Shown here piece by piece: positions 25,574 through 37,789 of a stretch of 64,000 nt of DNA. The stretch is taken from NCBI GenBank assembly GCA_050084515.1, contig CM114273.1, positions 38,130,001 through 38,194,000 of the forward strand. The letters run 5' to 3'. The notes under the pieces were generated by a model. That model searched no databases. It saw only the letters and a list, made by a program, of their open reading frames with translations, and was not told the DNA's origin. Every line of letters begins with the position of its first letter. Positions within the stretch are counted from its first letter, which is position 1. The stretch comes from Blasia pusilla. Its lineage: Eukaryota > Marchantiophyta > Marchantiopsida > Blasiales. The translations under genes were made by a program, and so were the position numbers.

Positions 25574-26005
25574 TTGCTTACATCAAACATAGGGTGTAGA
25601 GTCTTGCTTACATCAAACATTGACATGTTAAATCAGGTTGCAAACGGTGCATTAGCCACGGTTGTTGATTGCGTTTACAAACAAGTGCAACTAGTTGGTA
25701 TACTAGTAATTCTTCAATCAAATAGCCAAGTTATCAAGGTGACAAGAACAAATTTTGCTACATTGAGGCATGGGCCCAACAACAAATATCATAAGCGCAC
25801 ATTCCCACTTATGTTGGGCTACGCTATGACAAGACATAAAAGCCAGGGACTCACGGTAAAACACAAGTGTTTACTCAACATTACGTTTGTGTTTGCCGCG
25901 GGTTTTGTGTATGTTATGTTGTCTCGTGTGCAAGAAAGATCTCAATTGCAAATTCTTGGTAGGTTAGTACCTGCAGATTTCCAAGTGTTTAGGCAGCAAA
26001 TGTAA
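25574..26005 (+). pseudogene. Helitron PIF1-type helicase C-terminus (copy 2)
   Basis: A single open frame of 143 codons covers the helicase C-terminal third: two copies of a GCRVLLTSNID-like block (the first an echo created by a local duplication), NGALATVVDCVY, motif VI AMTRHKSQGLT (near 25823), VMLSRVQERSQL and the terminal F-x-x-QM. The N-terminal motifs (Walker A, motif II, motif III) are absent upstream, so it is a truncated copy. It is better preserved than the copy at 18 kb. Confidence 0.88.
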
Positions 26006-26029
26006 CATATTCAATCAAGTGAACCCACG

Positions 26030-26880
26030 GAGATGGCCAACAATGATGAGACGCTAAGGAGCCGTGCAAGAAGGTCAACTATGCCTTCAACATCGCCACA
26101 TGTACCAGATTTCAATTTACCCACAGCTCGCACACCTCAGGCGAACCCCATTCTACTAAGCGACAGCAGCTCAGATGATCATCACAAGACAAGCACACCT
26201 ATACATGCTGAACAAAATTAATTTGATCAGCATGGCGACCATACTGCTCAGGTTTTTGCACACCTTCTCTACTGAAATTTGATGCCCTGAGTGCAAATTA
26301 TACTAAACTAACAACCAGATTTCAAGTACCAAAATCCTTTTTGGAATTTTGCCAAGATGATCTTGGAAGACATGCCTACCCTCCCCGATGAACTAAATAT
26401 CACTATTGTTCCACCCACATATGCCCAGCTAAGATACGCTAATAGTCTAGGCTTGGACCAATCCCATTAGTAAGCTAGAGGGTATTACAAGTCGACAATT
26501 AAGTTGCATAATCGACCAGCGAAAGGCATGAGCAGCTTTGTTCCGAGAATTAAGAAAACAGCCACCGGCAACATGTACTTCTCTTGCTAACCTCTGTTTT
26601 CTCTCTACAACTTTTGAATTTGTGCAACCATTTCTAGCTTACTAACATAGTTTAACCTGTTACGACTCCATCAATCTAGGTATTCACAAGGAGGTTATGA
26701 ACTATAAGGGGATTGAAGTCAAAAAAATTGAGCTAGCCCGACATCAAGCTGCAATACATTTTGCAAGGTTGACATCTGGCATAAAGCCAGACCAATTCTA
26801 GGAGTTGCATCTAATCATGAAGCTACCACTTCCAATGCTCATAATACTCTCAACATCAAAGGCTGCACAACTGCTTAAGG
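26030..26880 (+). pseudogene. Helitron-linked accessory protein, decayed (copy 2)
   Basis: Following the helicase, a short open frame with a Ser-rich acidic end (LLSDSSSDDHH, 26033-26221) precedes a FQVPKSFLEFCQDDLGRHAY-like region and a frame with MILEDMPTLPDE...VPPTYAQLRYANSLG. A FRELRKQPPAT block ends at a possible splice donor, and a last block has NYKGIEV...ELARHQAAIHFARLTSGIKP. The same blocks occur at 18985-19720. Function unknown. Stops interrupt both copies. Confidence 0.5.
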
Positions 26881-28238
26881 CATGAAAACAACCTGTGAAA
26901 TGGGTACAATTCTAGGCTTGCCAACAGAAAAAGACGATGGGAATAATACATGCGCGCAACTTCCTCTTTACAGTATACCGGCGATATTATGTCTCTACAC
27001 CGTTGTGCCACTACCTCCCATTTCTACAATGATGGGAGTTTGTATCACAACCCCAAGCTACCTAAGTCACCCAACAAGAGAAAATGTGTGTAGAACTACT
27101 TGCATTTCTTGTAAGTACTGACTACAACAACGAGCCTACTTTTTGTTCTTTCAATTTGCGTTTCTCTCATGTAATGTTCGCCAATTTTCATCTACCAATA
27201 ATGCTTTTCTGAAATGTATATTGCACATGTTCATTACGCTATTGCAGAAATGACGATATGCCCTCCCTGCCCACAATAGTTCACCTAGACTATACTTCAC
27301 TATCTGAATATAGACATCAACCTTTATTGCCCTTTTGGTTTTTCCTAAGATGCTATAGGCAAACTTCTCCAGTTTTTGCACTGTGAACCCAACGAGGCTA
27401 GCTCATTTACATATGGATTTTTTATTTCTGCCACAATTGTCATAATTCTGGCTTACACGGCTGTTGTTGCAATACAACTCAACTGTAGCTTCTTGTCAAG
27501 GGAGTGCTAGTATCTATTTATCTAGTTGTGTGAGTGTGTCTTCATTGTGTTGAAAGCTCTTATGTTTTCCTGATTTTACTTCTCATATCCTCTGCAAACA
27601 CTGTATGTTGCTTCCTTATCTTCTTGTGCATCATAACGATTATTGAGAAACTTGATGTTTTCATCTACTTCTAATAGTTAATATCCGTCCCCAACCAAAC
27701 GGCCTACACAACTATAGTGATCTATAATGCTTAGCATCGGAGTGCTGTGAGATGACATGCATTTTGGAAAAAAACTTTCTACTCATCAATAAGTGTATTA
27801 GTATCTTATTTTCAATCTCTACCATGCTTACTCCTTCTCGTACAACTACACTAATGTATGGTTGTATCATTCTGTTATGGGACCTCTTTGCATCCCGCCC
27901 TACCTAACCTAACATTCCGTTCTCCGATATGCTTGGCTTTCTGATATGCTACATAGTTCCACTTGCCAAAATTCACCAAATTTCTTAAATTGTTTTACTA
28001 TCTGTACTAAAAACTAATAATTTCTGCCAAATTGCTTCAACCGCTTCAGTTCACGCAATTGTTACGCTCTCAGATTATGTTCAGCTCAAGGATATACTCT
28101 ACAACAATTTTGCGATATCTAATCTTTACTGAAACCTTATATCGTTGTTGCCATCCTCCTTTTGCCTTGCACAAATGTAATTACAATTATACTTAAACTA
28201 TTGCCACCCTCTTTTTGGATACACAAATTTTATTATAA
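26881..28238. other. AT-rich spacer, no gene recognised
   Basis: Only short frames. I saw no repeat shared with other parts of the window, apart from general AT-richness. Confidence 0.4.
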
Positions 28239-28840
28239 CTAGTAAGTTTTTGCCCGTGCGATGCACTCAACCAAATTGATGGAAATGAAAATGTTTCACT
28301 AATGGAGAATATAATGAAATCATTACATTAGACACACATATTTAAATTATAGATTTGAAAAATAAATAGTAAAGATAAGTTTTTGCTTCAATGTACGAAG
28401 AATCAAAAGACTGTAGTTTTCATTTAAAAAAATACTTCTTTCTTTTCCTTATTAATGTAGAAAGAAATCAATTTCCTTATTTTTCTAACCCCCATCTCTC
28501 AATTAGTAAAAAAAATTCACTCATTTTTATCCACAGTTTGTATCAAATTATTCTTCAAAAATCCTTCACAATCAAATTTGGAAAAATAGATTAAATGACA
28601 TATTTCCAATGTAGTTTCCCTTCCAAAATTCACTTGACATTAAAAGTTTTAGTTTTTTCCTAAATTTTGAAAAAAAAAATTTTAAAATGAGAAAAGAAAC
28701 TGATCATAAAAAGGAATTTTTCAGATTCTTTTTTAATTTTTTAATTTTTTAAAATTAATAATTATTGGAAAAACCTCTTTTCTATTCAAATCTTAGCTTA
28801 TTATAGGGAAAATTAAAATTAATTGAGAAATTGATAGGTA
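28239..28840 (-). mobile_element. Helitron-like non-autonomous element, copy 1
   Basis: On the minus strand it ends with a GTGC-ATC-GCAC stem (plus 28256-28266), then GGGCAAAAACTTA, then CTAG (28239-28242) followed by T, the pattern of a Helitron 3' terminus. The body is AT-rich and shares a core (TTAAATGACA...CCTTCCAAAATT...TCTATTC) with 29122-30165. The 5' end is uncertain. Confidence 0.5.
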
Positions 28841-29121
28841 CTCTTCAAGTAGTGCCAATCGTAGCCTTGTGACCATAGACCCAAAATGAGGAAGAGAGAG
28901 GTTCATGCCCAACATGGCGTTTATTGGGAGCATCTTAGCCCAACCAACCTCCCTTATTAGTATGATTACACTTAACCTTTTGTTTGCTACCATCTTCGTG
29001 ATAGCCATTATGGACAACACCATGTCTTCCAAATTCTTTTATTAATCCTTTGGTCGATCATTGCTCCAAGCCTTTTATCGATCATTGCTCCAAGCCAGGG
29101 GCCCCATTCTTGTTAATTAAA

Positions 29122-30165
29122 CTAGTAATTTTTTGCCCGTGCGATGCACTGGATGACTCGGGGTGAAATTAATTTTTGTTTTGGGAAAAAATGAAAAGGA
29201 AAATAGGAAACTAATGTGACAGGAATTATTTTTCAAAATGAGGGAAGAATTTTTTTTTCCATTTTATTTTTAACTTTCAAGTTAGATAGGGGAAAAATGT
29301 AATCCCTCTTTTGGGAAAAAAATTCATCAAAATAAGTGATTTTCTTTTATTTATTGAAAGAAAGGGATTGGTAAAGGGATAGATTATTTTTTTCAAAATC
29401 AATAAAGGAAAATCTATGAAAAATTGTCTTGAGCCAAGTTAGATGTGTTAAAAAAAAAAAAAAAAAAATTTCTTTCTTTTTAAATTAAACTTTATTTATC
29501 GTGTGTCCTCTAATTTCACATTATCATCCTTCATATGTGAGTTTTTTCAATCCCAATCATCTCTTCAAAACTAAACTTTAAATTTCATTTGCATGAACCT
29601 TGAAAAAATAATTTGAAATTTTCAAATGAGGAAAGATTAAAAAATGAAAAAGACTCTAGAAAATATCATGGGGGAAAATGCTTGAATTTGAGCTAATAAT
29701 AATAAATTAATTATTAGGAAATCCTTGCCCATTCTTTTTTTCTGCTTAGTATAGGCTAAAATTTAAAAAATTCATGAATTCATTGACAAATTTGACAGGG
29801 GTTTTCAAAGTTTCCCAATGAGTAAAAAATTTCATTCATTTTGATCCAAAGTTTGTCTCAAACTATTCTTAAAATATGCCTCACAATCAAAGCTTGAAAA
29901 GGAGATTAAATGACACATTTCTAAAGTAATATGTAATTTTCCTTCCAAAATTAATTTGAAATTGAAAATTTTAGTCTTTTTCCTAAAATTTTAAATAATA
30001 ATTTTTTAAATGAAAAAACAAACTGATGACGACAAGGAGGGTGAATTTTTTTCTGAGATTATTTTTAAATTTAAATTTATTTTAAAACAAAAATTATAAT
30101 TATTAAAAAACTTCTTTTCTATCTCAGCTTAATATAGGGAAAATTAATCAATAATTGAATATGGA
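29122..30165 (-). mobile_element. Helitron-like non-autonomous element, copy 2
   Basis: The 3' pattern is the same: CTAG at 29122-29125 and a stem at 29139-29149. It is longer than copy 1, and the common core lies at about 29820-30150. A run of 21 A bases lies near 29450. Non-coding. Confidence 0.5.
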
Positions 30166-30205
30166 TCTTCTTAGCCAGGGCTAACGCTGATATGTTAGTT
30201 TGAGC

Positions 30206-33200
30206 GTTTTTCATTTGCTAGATCCCGGCCGCGAGCTTCTGTGGGCCCCCGGTGAGGACGCCGGGAAACTTCCTCCTGAACCCGAGTCCGACCCTCCTTA
30301 GGAAGACCGAGTTGCGGAGAATCTCCGGGCGGGGGACGCATTCAAGTCCACGACCGCGAAGTCACCAAACGACGTCGCGAAGGTCCCCAAGCAGCTACGT
30401 GGCCGCCTCCTGTTGCAACGAAACGCTGACAGGAGCTCCTGCTTTGCATGCGTATTTTCGTTTCGCTTATAAGCCTCGCGGATCCGTGGAGCACAACCAA
30501 AAAGGAAACAAGCATCCAGAGGAAGAAAGGCATCCGTGAGCTCGGGAGGATTGGATTCGGGACTACATCTCTTCGTCGCGGTTTGCATAGTGGAGCCCGA
30601 GCAGCAGTTCGTTCGCAGGAGACACTTGGCGGACCAAGTGTGAAAGAAGGAGCTTATCAGAGGAAGAAGTGTCGCTTCTCGCGAGTCAGCGAAGATGGGC
30701 GTGAAGTTGTATGGATTCCCGCTGTCACCGCCCGTACGACTGGTGGCCGTGACACTGCTCGAGAAGGAAGTTGAGTATGAAACGGTGTTGGTGGATCTGA
30801 GGAAGCAGGAACAAAAGAGTGCGGACTATCTGGCGATGAACCCGTTCGGGAAAATTCCTATTTACAAGGATGACGATGTCAAGCTGTTCGGTATGCTCCT
30901 AGCTTTTACTTTTCTCGCTGTTGTGTATATCGGCGAGTTTTCTGACGATGGATTGACTGTCGGCCTTCTGCTTCTGGTCTGTGTGGAATGGACGAGCGGC
31001 ATGTAGCCTCTTTCTATCAGGAGCTGCTCTCTGTACTCCTATCAGTTCCATTCTCCATAGCTACGAGGTCTTTCGGATTGCCTTTTGTATTAGAGCTCTT
31101 ACCGCTGCCTGCGGATTTTCATCTTCAAAAAAAATCACCAGTGGTGCATGCGAGGATCTCGCATCGTCGTGTGACGCCTTCCGGATCCTGAGCCACATTT
31201 GGCATACTTACGACCGTTCCAGTCGGTAGGTTGTGGTGGTCAATTCTTGCGGCTTCAACTATCTGTTGACGTTGTGGCTGTGGATGACATCCTCGGCGCT
31301 CGAATATGAAATCCGGGACTCTCTCCTAGCGAAGGAAAAATTTCGTTGAAAGGAGTGGCGGCTTACACTTGCACGCCCTGGGCATTCCGCTGAGAACCAG
31401 TTTCCCGAAGTCGTAACCTGCTCTCAAGAACCAGTAACCCATGGTTGTAGCCGGCGCACGAGCCTTGTGGTGGAGAGAGGGAGGCAGGAGATGAGCAATG
31501 GAATTGCTTGCAGTGTTTGGATCCCCCTGAGCACTGAGATACGGAGTGTCTCGATATTCCGTGTCCTATTAGTGAGCAATTTGGGCACTGTCGGTTATCT
31601 CTAGATGGTCGCGAGACCGAAGCTCTCATTAGATGGATTGAAACCAGCTGGATTGGTAGAGCTCTCCTCCTCGATAGCTGCTCCACCTGGGCCATTGAAT
31701 CAAATAATGCGCGTCACGCGAAACGATCGTCAGAGCAGATCGTGGAACGTGAGTGCTTTTTGAATAGGGAGTCTCTGCTACTCGCACTCGTCCTGTCAGT
31801 CGGGTTCGATTACTGTCTCGAAGTTTACTTGACCGATTGCTGTCCAATGGCTTTCTTCCCTGGGCCGGGGAGCACTTCACGGCGTGTTCTGTGAGGTAGC
31901 TAATTCGAGCGGGAGGGGCAATGTCTGAGGCAGTCACGGGAACACATATCAGTGATTTTACTCAAGCCGGAGCTGTCGTGCAATCGTTGTAAAGAGTGGA
32001 GATAGATGAGTGTGCATGCCATCCTGTCAAGGGAACAAATGCGCGTAATTGCAATTTTGCCGGCGCAGTCGATGTGAAGAAGTGTTAGCACTGGTCAATG
32101 TATAGTTATGATTACCGTAGACCTTCTGCGGATGAGCTGACGCATGTTTGCTTTGACATGGTTCGACATTGCAGAATCTAGAGCGATAGCTAGATATATT
32201 GCCACCAAGTACGAGGGGCAGGGCACCCCTCTTCTAGGGTCGAACCTTGTGGAGAAAGCGCTGGTGGAGCAGTGGTTGAGCGTGGAAGCTTTCAGTTACA
32301 ACCCGCCGATATCGACCTTGAACAGCCAGCTCTTCTTCGGCAAGGTATTCACCGGTGCAGAGCCAGATCAAGCTATTGTGGACTCCAATATAGTGAAATT
32401 GGAGGAAGTTTTGGACATTTATGAGGAGCAGCTCTCAAAGAGCAAGTACCTGGCTGGTGATTTCTTCTCTCTCGCAGATTTAGTCCACCTTCCGCACACC
32501 ACATTCTTGGTGAACCAAAGTGGAAAGGCAGAACTCTTTACTAGCAGGAAGCATCTGAACGCGTGGTGGGAGGACATTTCCTCTAGACCCACATGGAAGA
32601 AAGTAGTGTCACAGCCATTGCCCAGCTAAATGATGGCAAGAGAATAGTCTACACTCTTATCCAATCGGACAGGTGTTTGAAGGATGTGTTCCGGGTCTAC
32701 TACCTTCTCTGAAGATGATTTTGTACTGCGAAATAATACACGAGTTTAGGCGCAAACTTTACAGGCAGCCCAATGTGGAGATGGTACTTGAAGTTGTGCA
32801 TATTTATCATGTTAGTGCCTGAATGCAGTCCAGAAGCCCCATATGGAAGAATCACAAACTCGCGATTTGGTTTCTCTGGTTTTGCTGCATGTGACCTGTC
32901 GATGGCCATCGTATTCTTGTCAGGGTTCACAATTTGAGAAGTTTTTTGTACAGCTTCGTTTGTGGAGGATTCGAATAACTTCATGGGCTTTGTGGAACCA
33001 TTTGAAGAACCTCCGAGCAGCTGATTTTGCAAGCAAAACAAGTCTGTCCCCCTCAGAATCGGCTCCAAGATGAATTTCTTCAGTGTCTGTTTGAAAAGCG
33101 ATTCTCTGAGTTTAGACTTCCTGTTGCAGTCATTCGATCTTTGAACTGCTTGCCACATCCAACAGAAGCAAGTCGATGGCATTCTCAATCCCCTTCTAAT

Positions 33201-33208
33201 CACAATTC
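30206..33208 (+). repeat. Segmental duplicate, copy 2 (GST locus)
   Basis: Collinear partner of 13159-16203. Similarity starts at the shared TTTTCATTTGCT motif and fades after about 33190. It lies about 17 kb downstream of copy 1, in the same orientation. Confidence 0.9.
30695..32629 (+). CDS. Phi-class glutathione S-transferase, copy 2
   Basis: Exons 30695-30890 and 32175-32629 join with the same phases as copy 1 and give 216 codons with no stop. The glutathione-site segment is PLSPPVRLV: Ser11 is kept, but the next three residues differ from copy 1 (TAS). The cis-Pro loop reads FGKIPIYKDDD and the joint again restores LFESRAIARYIA. Exon 2 differs from copy 1 at only three residues, whereas exon 1 differs at nine of 65. 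That uneven pattern suggests gene conversion of the 3' half, or selection on the active-site half. It has the same conserved TTATAAGC upstream (near 30468). Likely a functional paralogue: cytosolic detoxification or peroxide reduction. Confidence 0.92.
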
Positions 33209-33373
33209 TCGCCCGAATAATCAAATGATGCATAAAACTGAAGTCTCCGCTACTCAACCAGTCGTGAAACGGAAACCATCTAAATCTCTCAGCGTTTCAA
33301 TCTGAAAGTCGTAGGATGCCTAAAGCGAGATAAATGTCGCAGTAAAATACCATCAAAATACGAGGCTGAACAA

Positions 33374-33487
33374 TAGCGGTGAGAAATCTAATCCCATGTC
33401 CAAACACGCGTGGAAAACACTAGTAACACATAGCGGTGAGAAATCTAATCCCATGTCCAAACACGCGTGGAAAACACTAGTAACACA
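33374..33487 (+). repeat. 57-bp tandem duplication
   Basis: Two almost identical 57-base units, 33374-33430 and 33431-33487, each with AGCGGTGAGAAATCTAATCC and an ACACGCGTGG motif. No gene here. Confidence 0.95.
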
Positions 33488-33549
33488 AAGCAGTATCAAA
33501 CAGTTACGAGCCACCCTAATGTGCGTCTGTTGGAGAAAATGCATCTTCG

Positions 33550-33769
33550 TGAGGAATGTATTGATAATTAGTACTAGTGGGTAGTAGTCCCACTAGTTGT
33601 ATGGATGAACTAATCTTGTAGTACCAATTATTATTCTTGTTGAAGGGACTAATCTTGGTACAAATATTATTTTTCTTGTTGCTCATGGAATGGGAATTTT
33701 TTTTTTTTCAGTTGTCACATGTCAAAGAGATGTTTGCAAATCAAAAAGGTGTTTTCTCATAATAATATA
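33550..33769 (-). mobile_element. Partial mini-Helitron unit
   Basis: The end ATAATATAGA|T at about 33760-33770 matches the 5' edge of the array units on the minus strand. The interior shares the TGTCA...AGATGTTTGCAAATC motif. The 3' hairpin and CTAG are not found. Confidence 0.45.
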
Positions 33770-33865
33770 GATTGATGGCCAGCCACGGGAGTGAAATGAA
33801 ACATTTTTTCTTGTTGTCGTCTGGCCACATATCAAGGAAAGAGGTGTTTGCAAATCATGAAGGCA

Positions 33866-34308
33866 CTAGTCAATTGCTCGTGCGATGCACGGGAAATAAA
33901 AGAAGTGTTTGAAGAGCTCGTGTATAGCCCGTGAAGGGAAAAGATTAATGATGTTGCACATAAATACAATTTTTTTTGGGTCCTTGGCATGTGACATTTT
34001 CTTGTTGAACTATTGTCACATGTCAAGCAGAGATGTGTTTGCAAATAAAAAAGGTACTCTCCCATAATAATATAGATAAGATGTCTGTACGATGCAAGAG
34101 AAGAAAAAAAGTGTTTGAAGAGCTAATGTATAGCTCGTGAAGAGAAGAAATTAATAATGTTGCACATAAATACATTTTTTTTTCTTGTTGCTCGTAGCAT
34201 GTGAAACATTTTCTTATTGCACAGTTGCCACATGTCAAGCAGAGAGGTGTTTGCAAATCAAGAAGGCACCCACCCATAATAATATAGATTCTCCCATAAT
34301 AATATAGA
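33866..34308 (-). mobile_element. Head-to-tail mini-Helitron array (2 units)
   Basis: The minus-strand 3' end has a 17-base hairpin (plus 33877-33893) and CTAG (33866-33869) followed by T. The minus-strand 5' end is TCTATATTATTATGGG, with base 34308 next to T34309. The flanks are therefore A and T, the Helitron target. Internal joins lie near 34076/34077 and 34288/34289, giving units of 211 and 212 bp and a final duplicated 20-base 5' edge. Non-coding and kin to 12526-13103. Confidence 0.75.
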
Positions 34309-34309
34309 T

Positions 34310-34754
34310 CTTAGGAAGGAAGAAGAGAAGGATTTTCATCATGTAATCGTTTGCATAGACTTTTGTATCACACTATTACAAAATTCTCCCTTTCAAACTC
34401 AAAAGTCACGAGAGTTGCAGCTTTCAGTTCAAAGAAGGTCGAAGTGTCTACATATCAGGTGGATGTAGAAATTTTGCATGGAAAATGAGAAAGATCAGAT
34501 TTTTGTTATTTTGATTTCTCTCTAAAAACCTTCCAATCAGATTTAAGTCATGTAACAAACCTTGCCTATCAGTTATCGATAGTTGCAAGATATCATGATA
34601 GAGAAAGCAACTTTCTCTATCATGTATCCCTTGGCCCATAAATCCCTGACATTCCCTTTATTTCCATTACTATGATTTCTAAAGGAAAAAACAAACATCA
34701 CTTTAGGAAATTAGTAGAGAAATTGGATCACAGAATTACATATCTGGAACCAAT
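34310..34754. other. Spacer, no gene recognised
   Basis: AT-rich, with no recognisable feature. A short GATAGAGAAAG hairpin-like repeat lies near 34600-34620. Confidence 0.4.
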
Positions 34755-34942
34755 CTATATTATAATGGCAAACCCTACATGCACAATAAGAAAAAATAGC
34801 AACATGGTGCTATTTTGTCCCATGTTGGTAGGGGTGAGGAAGCGACAACCTATATTATAATGGCCGATCCTGCATGCACAATAAGACAAAATAGCAACAT
34901 GATACTATTTTTTCCCATGTTGGTAGGTGTGAGGAAGTGACA
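34755..34942 (+). repeat. 95-bp tandem duplication
   Basis: Two adjacent 95-base units start at CTATATTATAATGGC (34755 and 34850). They share the CATGCACAATAAGA and CCCATGTTGGTAGG motifs with a few substitutions. Confidence 0.9.
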
Positions 34943-35074
34943 ATCTTTGGGGGAGGGGAAGTAGTATTATTGGAGGAAGTAGTGGAGAATTTAATGGACG
35001 GGAGAAATAGGGTATTTAAAAAGAACTTCCACAAATTTTTAAAAGTCTATAATGATTATCATAATAATATTTTT

Positions 35075-35790
35075 TTCGTGCGCATACACATCGCTACACA
35101 ACATATATTGTTATCACCGAACACACACACAAACACGCACGATCCCATGCTAACTCATGGCATCCAAACAACGAGACAAGAAGTACCAAAATATCTCCAA
35201 TTAAAGTAAGATCCAATCTCTCTGTACACCATTTCACACCATAGCTCTCAAAGGTGTGTACTCTCTCTCATGTCAAACCAAACTCACTCTCCTAATGAGA
35301 GGCTTGGATTACACTCACAAGGCAAGGGACCATAGCTCCGCCGCCTTATACCAAGAGGTTCAATAAAGAGAGAATGAGCTCTCAAGCTCTCTCTCCTTGA
35401 CGTATACCCCTCCCCTCTCCCAAGCTCTCTCCATGGTAACCTATGCTCCCAAGTCACCTCTTTGGCTCTTGACCTGATGTAGGAGGTCAAGGGTCACTTA
35501 CCAAAAATAGAAAGTCGATCATATACTGAAAATGGTACTTACCTAAAATAGTAAGTTCCTCAATATGGCTCCAAATGAGCCGAAACGAAGGGGAAACCTG
35601 CTCTCTCAGGTTTCTCGGAGCCTCAGCAAGTCATCCTCAACCTATTGAGCGTGTCCTCCCCTGCTCACGAAGGCGCTCTACTAGATCTCACCGATCTATC
35701 CTAAAAGACGTGACAGTTGTCGTGCACATACATATCGCTACACAACATACATCGTTATCACCGAACACACACACAAACACGCACGATAGC
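35075..35790 (+). repeat. A-B-A' repeat, plus copy (R4)
   Basis: Module A (about 35075-35205, CATACACATCG...AACACGCACGATCCC...CTCATGG) is followed by module B (35206-35715, the CTCTC-rich block also in R1, R2 and R3) and by a partial A' (35716-35790). Direct copies of A around B look like a short terminal-repeat element, but I see no TG...CA ends, so the class is open. Confidence 0.65.
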
Positions 35791-35959
35791 TTATAGACAA
35801 CATTAAAATAGCATTGCACACAACGCATTGGGTTAGAGCGCATGAGCAAAAATTGGGGTGTGGCAAAAAGGAAGTACTCTTCACCAAGGTATTCAGATAT
35901 GATCGAGGCCACAACAAGACAACATTGCAGACAATAAGTCATTACAGAAAAGAAGCACT

Positions 35960-35962
<3 letters not shown>

Positions 35963-36013
<51 letters not shown>
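35963..36013 (+). repeat. (GA)n microsatellite, short
   Basis: About 25 GA units. The 3' flank (CCGCGGCCAAGAAGATC) is paralogous to that of the long GA tract at 36907. Confidence 0.98.
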
Positions 36014-36014
<1 letters not shown>

Positions 36015-36069
36015 ACAAACCGCGGCCAAGAAGATCGATCAATCTTGAGTTGGCAGAGTCTTTAGAACG

Positions 36070-37110
<1,041 letters not shown>

Positions 37111-37179
37111 ATTAACCGCGGCCAAGAAGATTGAACAATCTTCAGTTAGCAGAGTCTTCAAGAAAGAGTGATAGGATCA

Positions 37180-37410
37180 GACACATCGACCTCGGACATC
37201 CCTAATCTCTACAATTCTCACTCCTTCCGAAACTTCAACTCTAGCCCTTCCCAACCTCCGAACTTCCCACTCCTGTCGAAACACCTACCTCGGACCTCCC
37301 CAATCCCCTAATCTTTGAACTTCCCACTCCTAACGAAACACCGACCTCAGACCTCCCAAATCCCCTAATCTTTGAATTTGAACTTCCCACTCGGGCAGAA
37401 ACTCCTAACG
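37180..37410 (+). repeat. ~70-bp short tandem repeat
   Basis: Two to three units contain GAACTTCCCACTCC, GAAACACC and CCCCTAATCTTTGAA in the same order. A related stretch lies near 36118-36160. Confidence 0.7.
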
Positions 37411-37789
37411 TCCCACTCTAGTGCACACTCTCTCCCGCCAAACACACCTTACTCAAGACGAAAGAACGAGAGGAACACTAAGCATTTTCCTTGCATGCCA
37501 CGTGGATATCCATTAGCATTCTCTCTCATGCCACATCAATTACAATGCACACAATTCATTTATGAGTGTCACAAGCCTACTTACACGGGTATTTTGCAGC
37601 CACAATACACCGGTGATCTTGAACATTCTTCCAATATGATGAGTTTCTTCACTACTAAAGCCAAATCAATTGTAGAATCTTCCAATCAGCGTCCTAAACC
37701 CAATCATCTTTCTTTCTCCGTTTCAGGCCCTCCACGCAATCAATTCATCCACCACCAAGTCTGTTAATCCTGAAACTTTGAGCCCAAAT

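Noticed and set aside
25574-26005. Functional host PIF1 helicase
   Set aside because: Only the C-terminal third is present, without Walker A or motif II, and a decayed relative lies nearby.
28239-28242. Plus-strand Helitron 3' end for the 25.6-kb helicase locus
   Set aside because: ACTAGT is self-complementary, but no hairpin precedes it on the plus strand; the hairpin lies on the minus-strand side.
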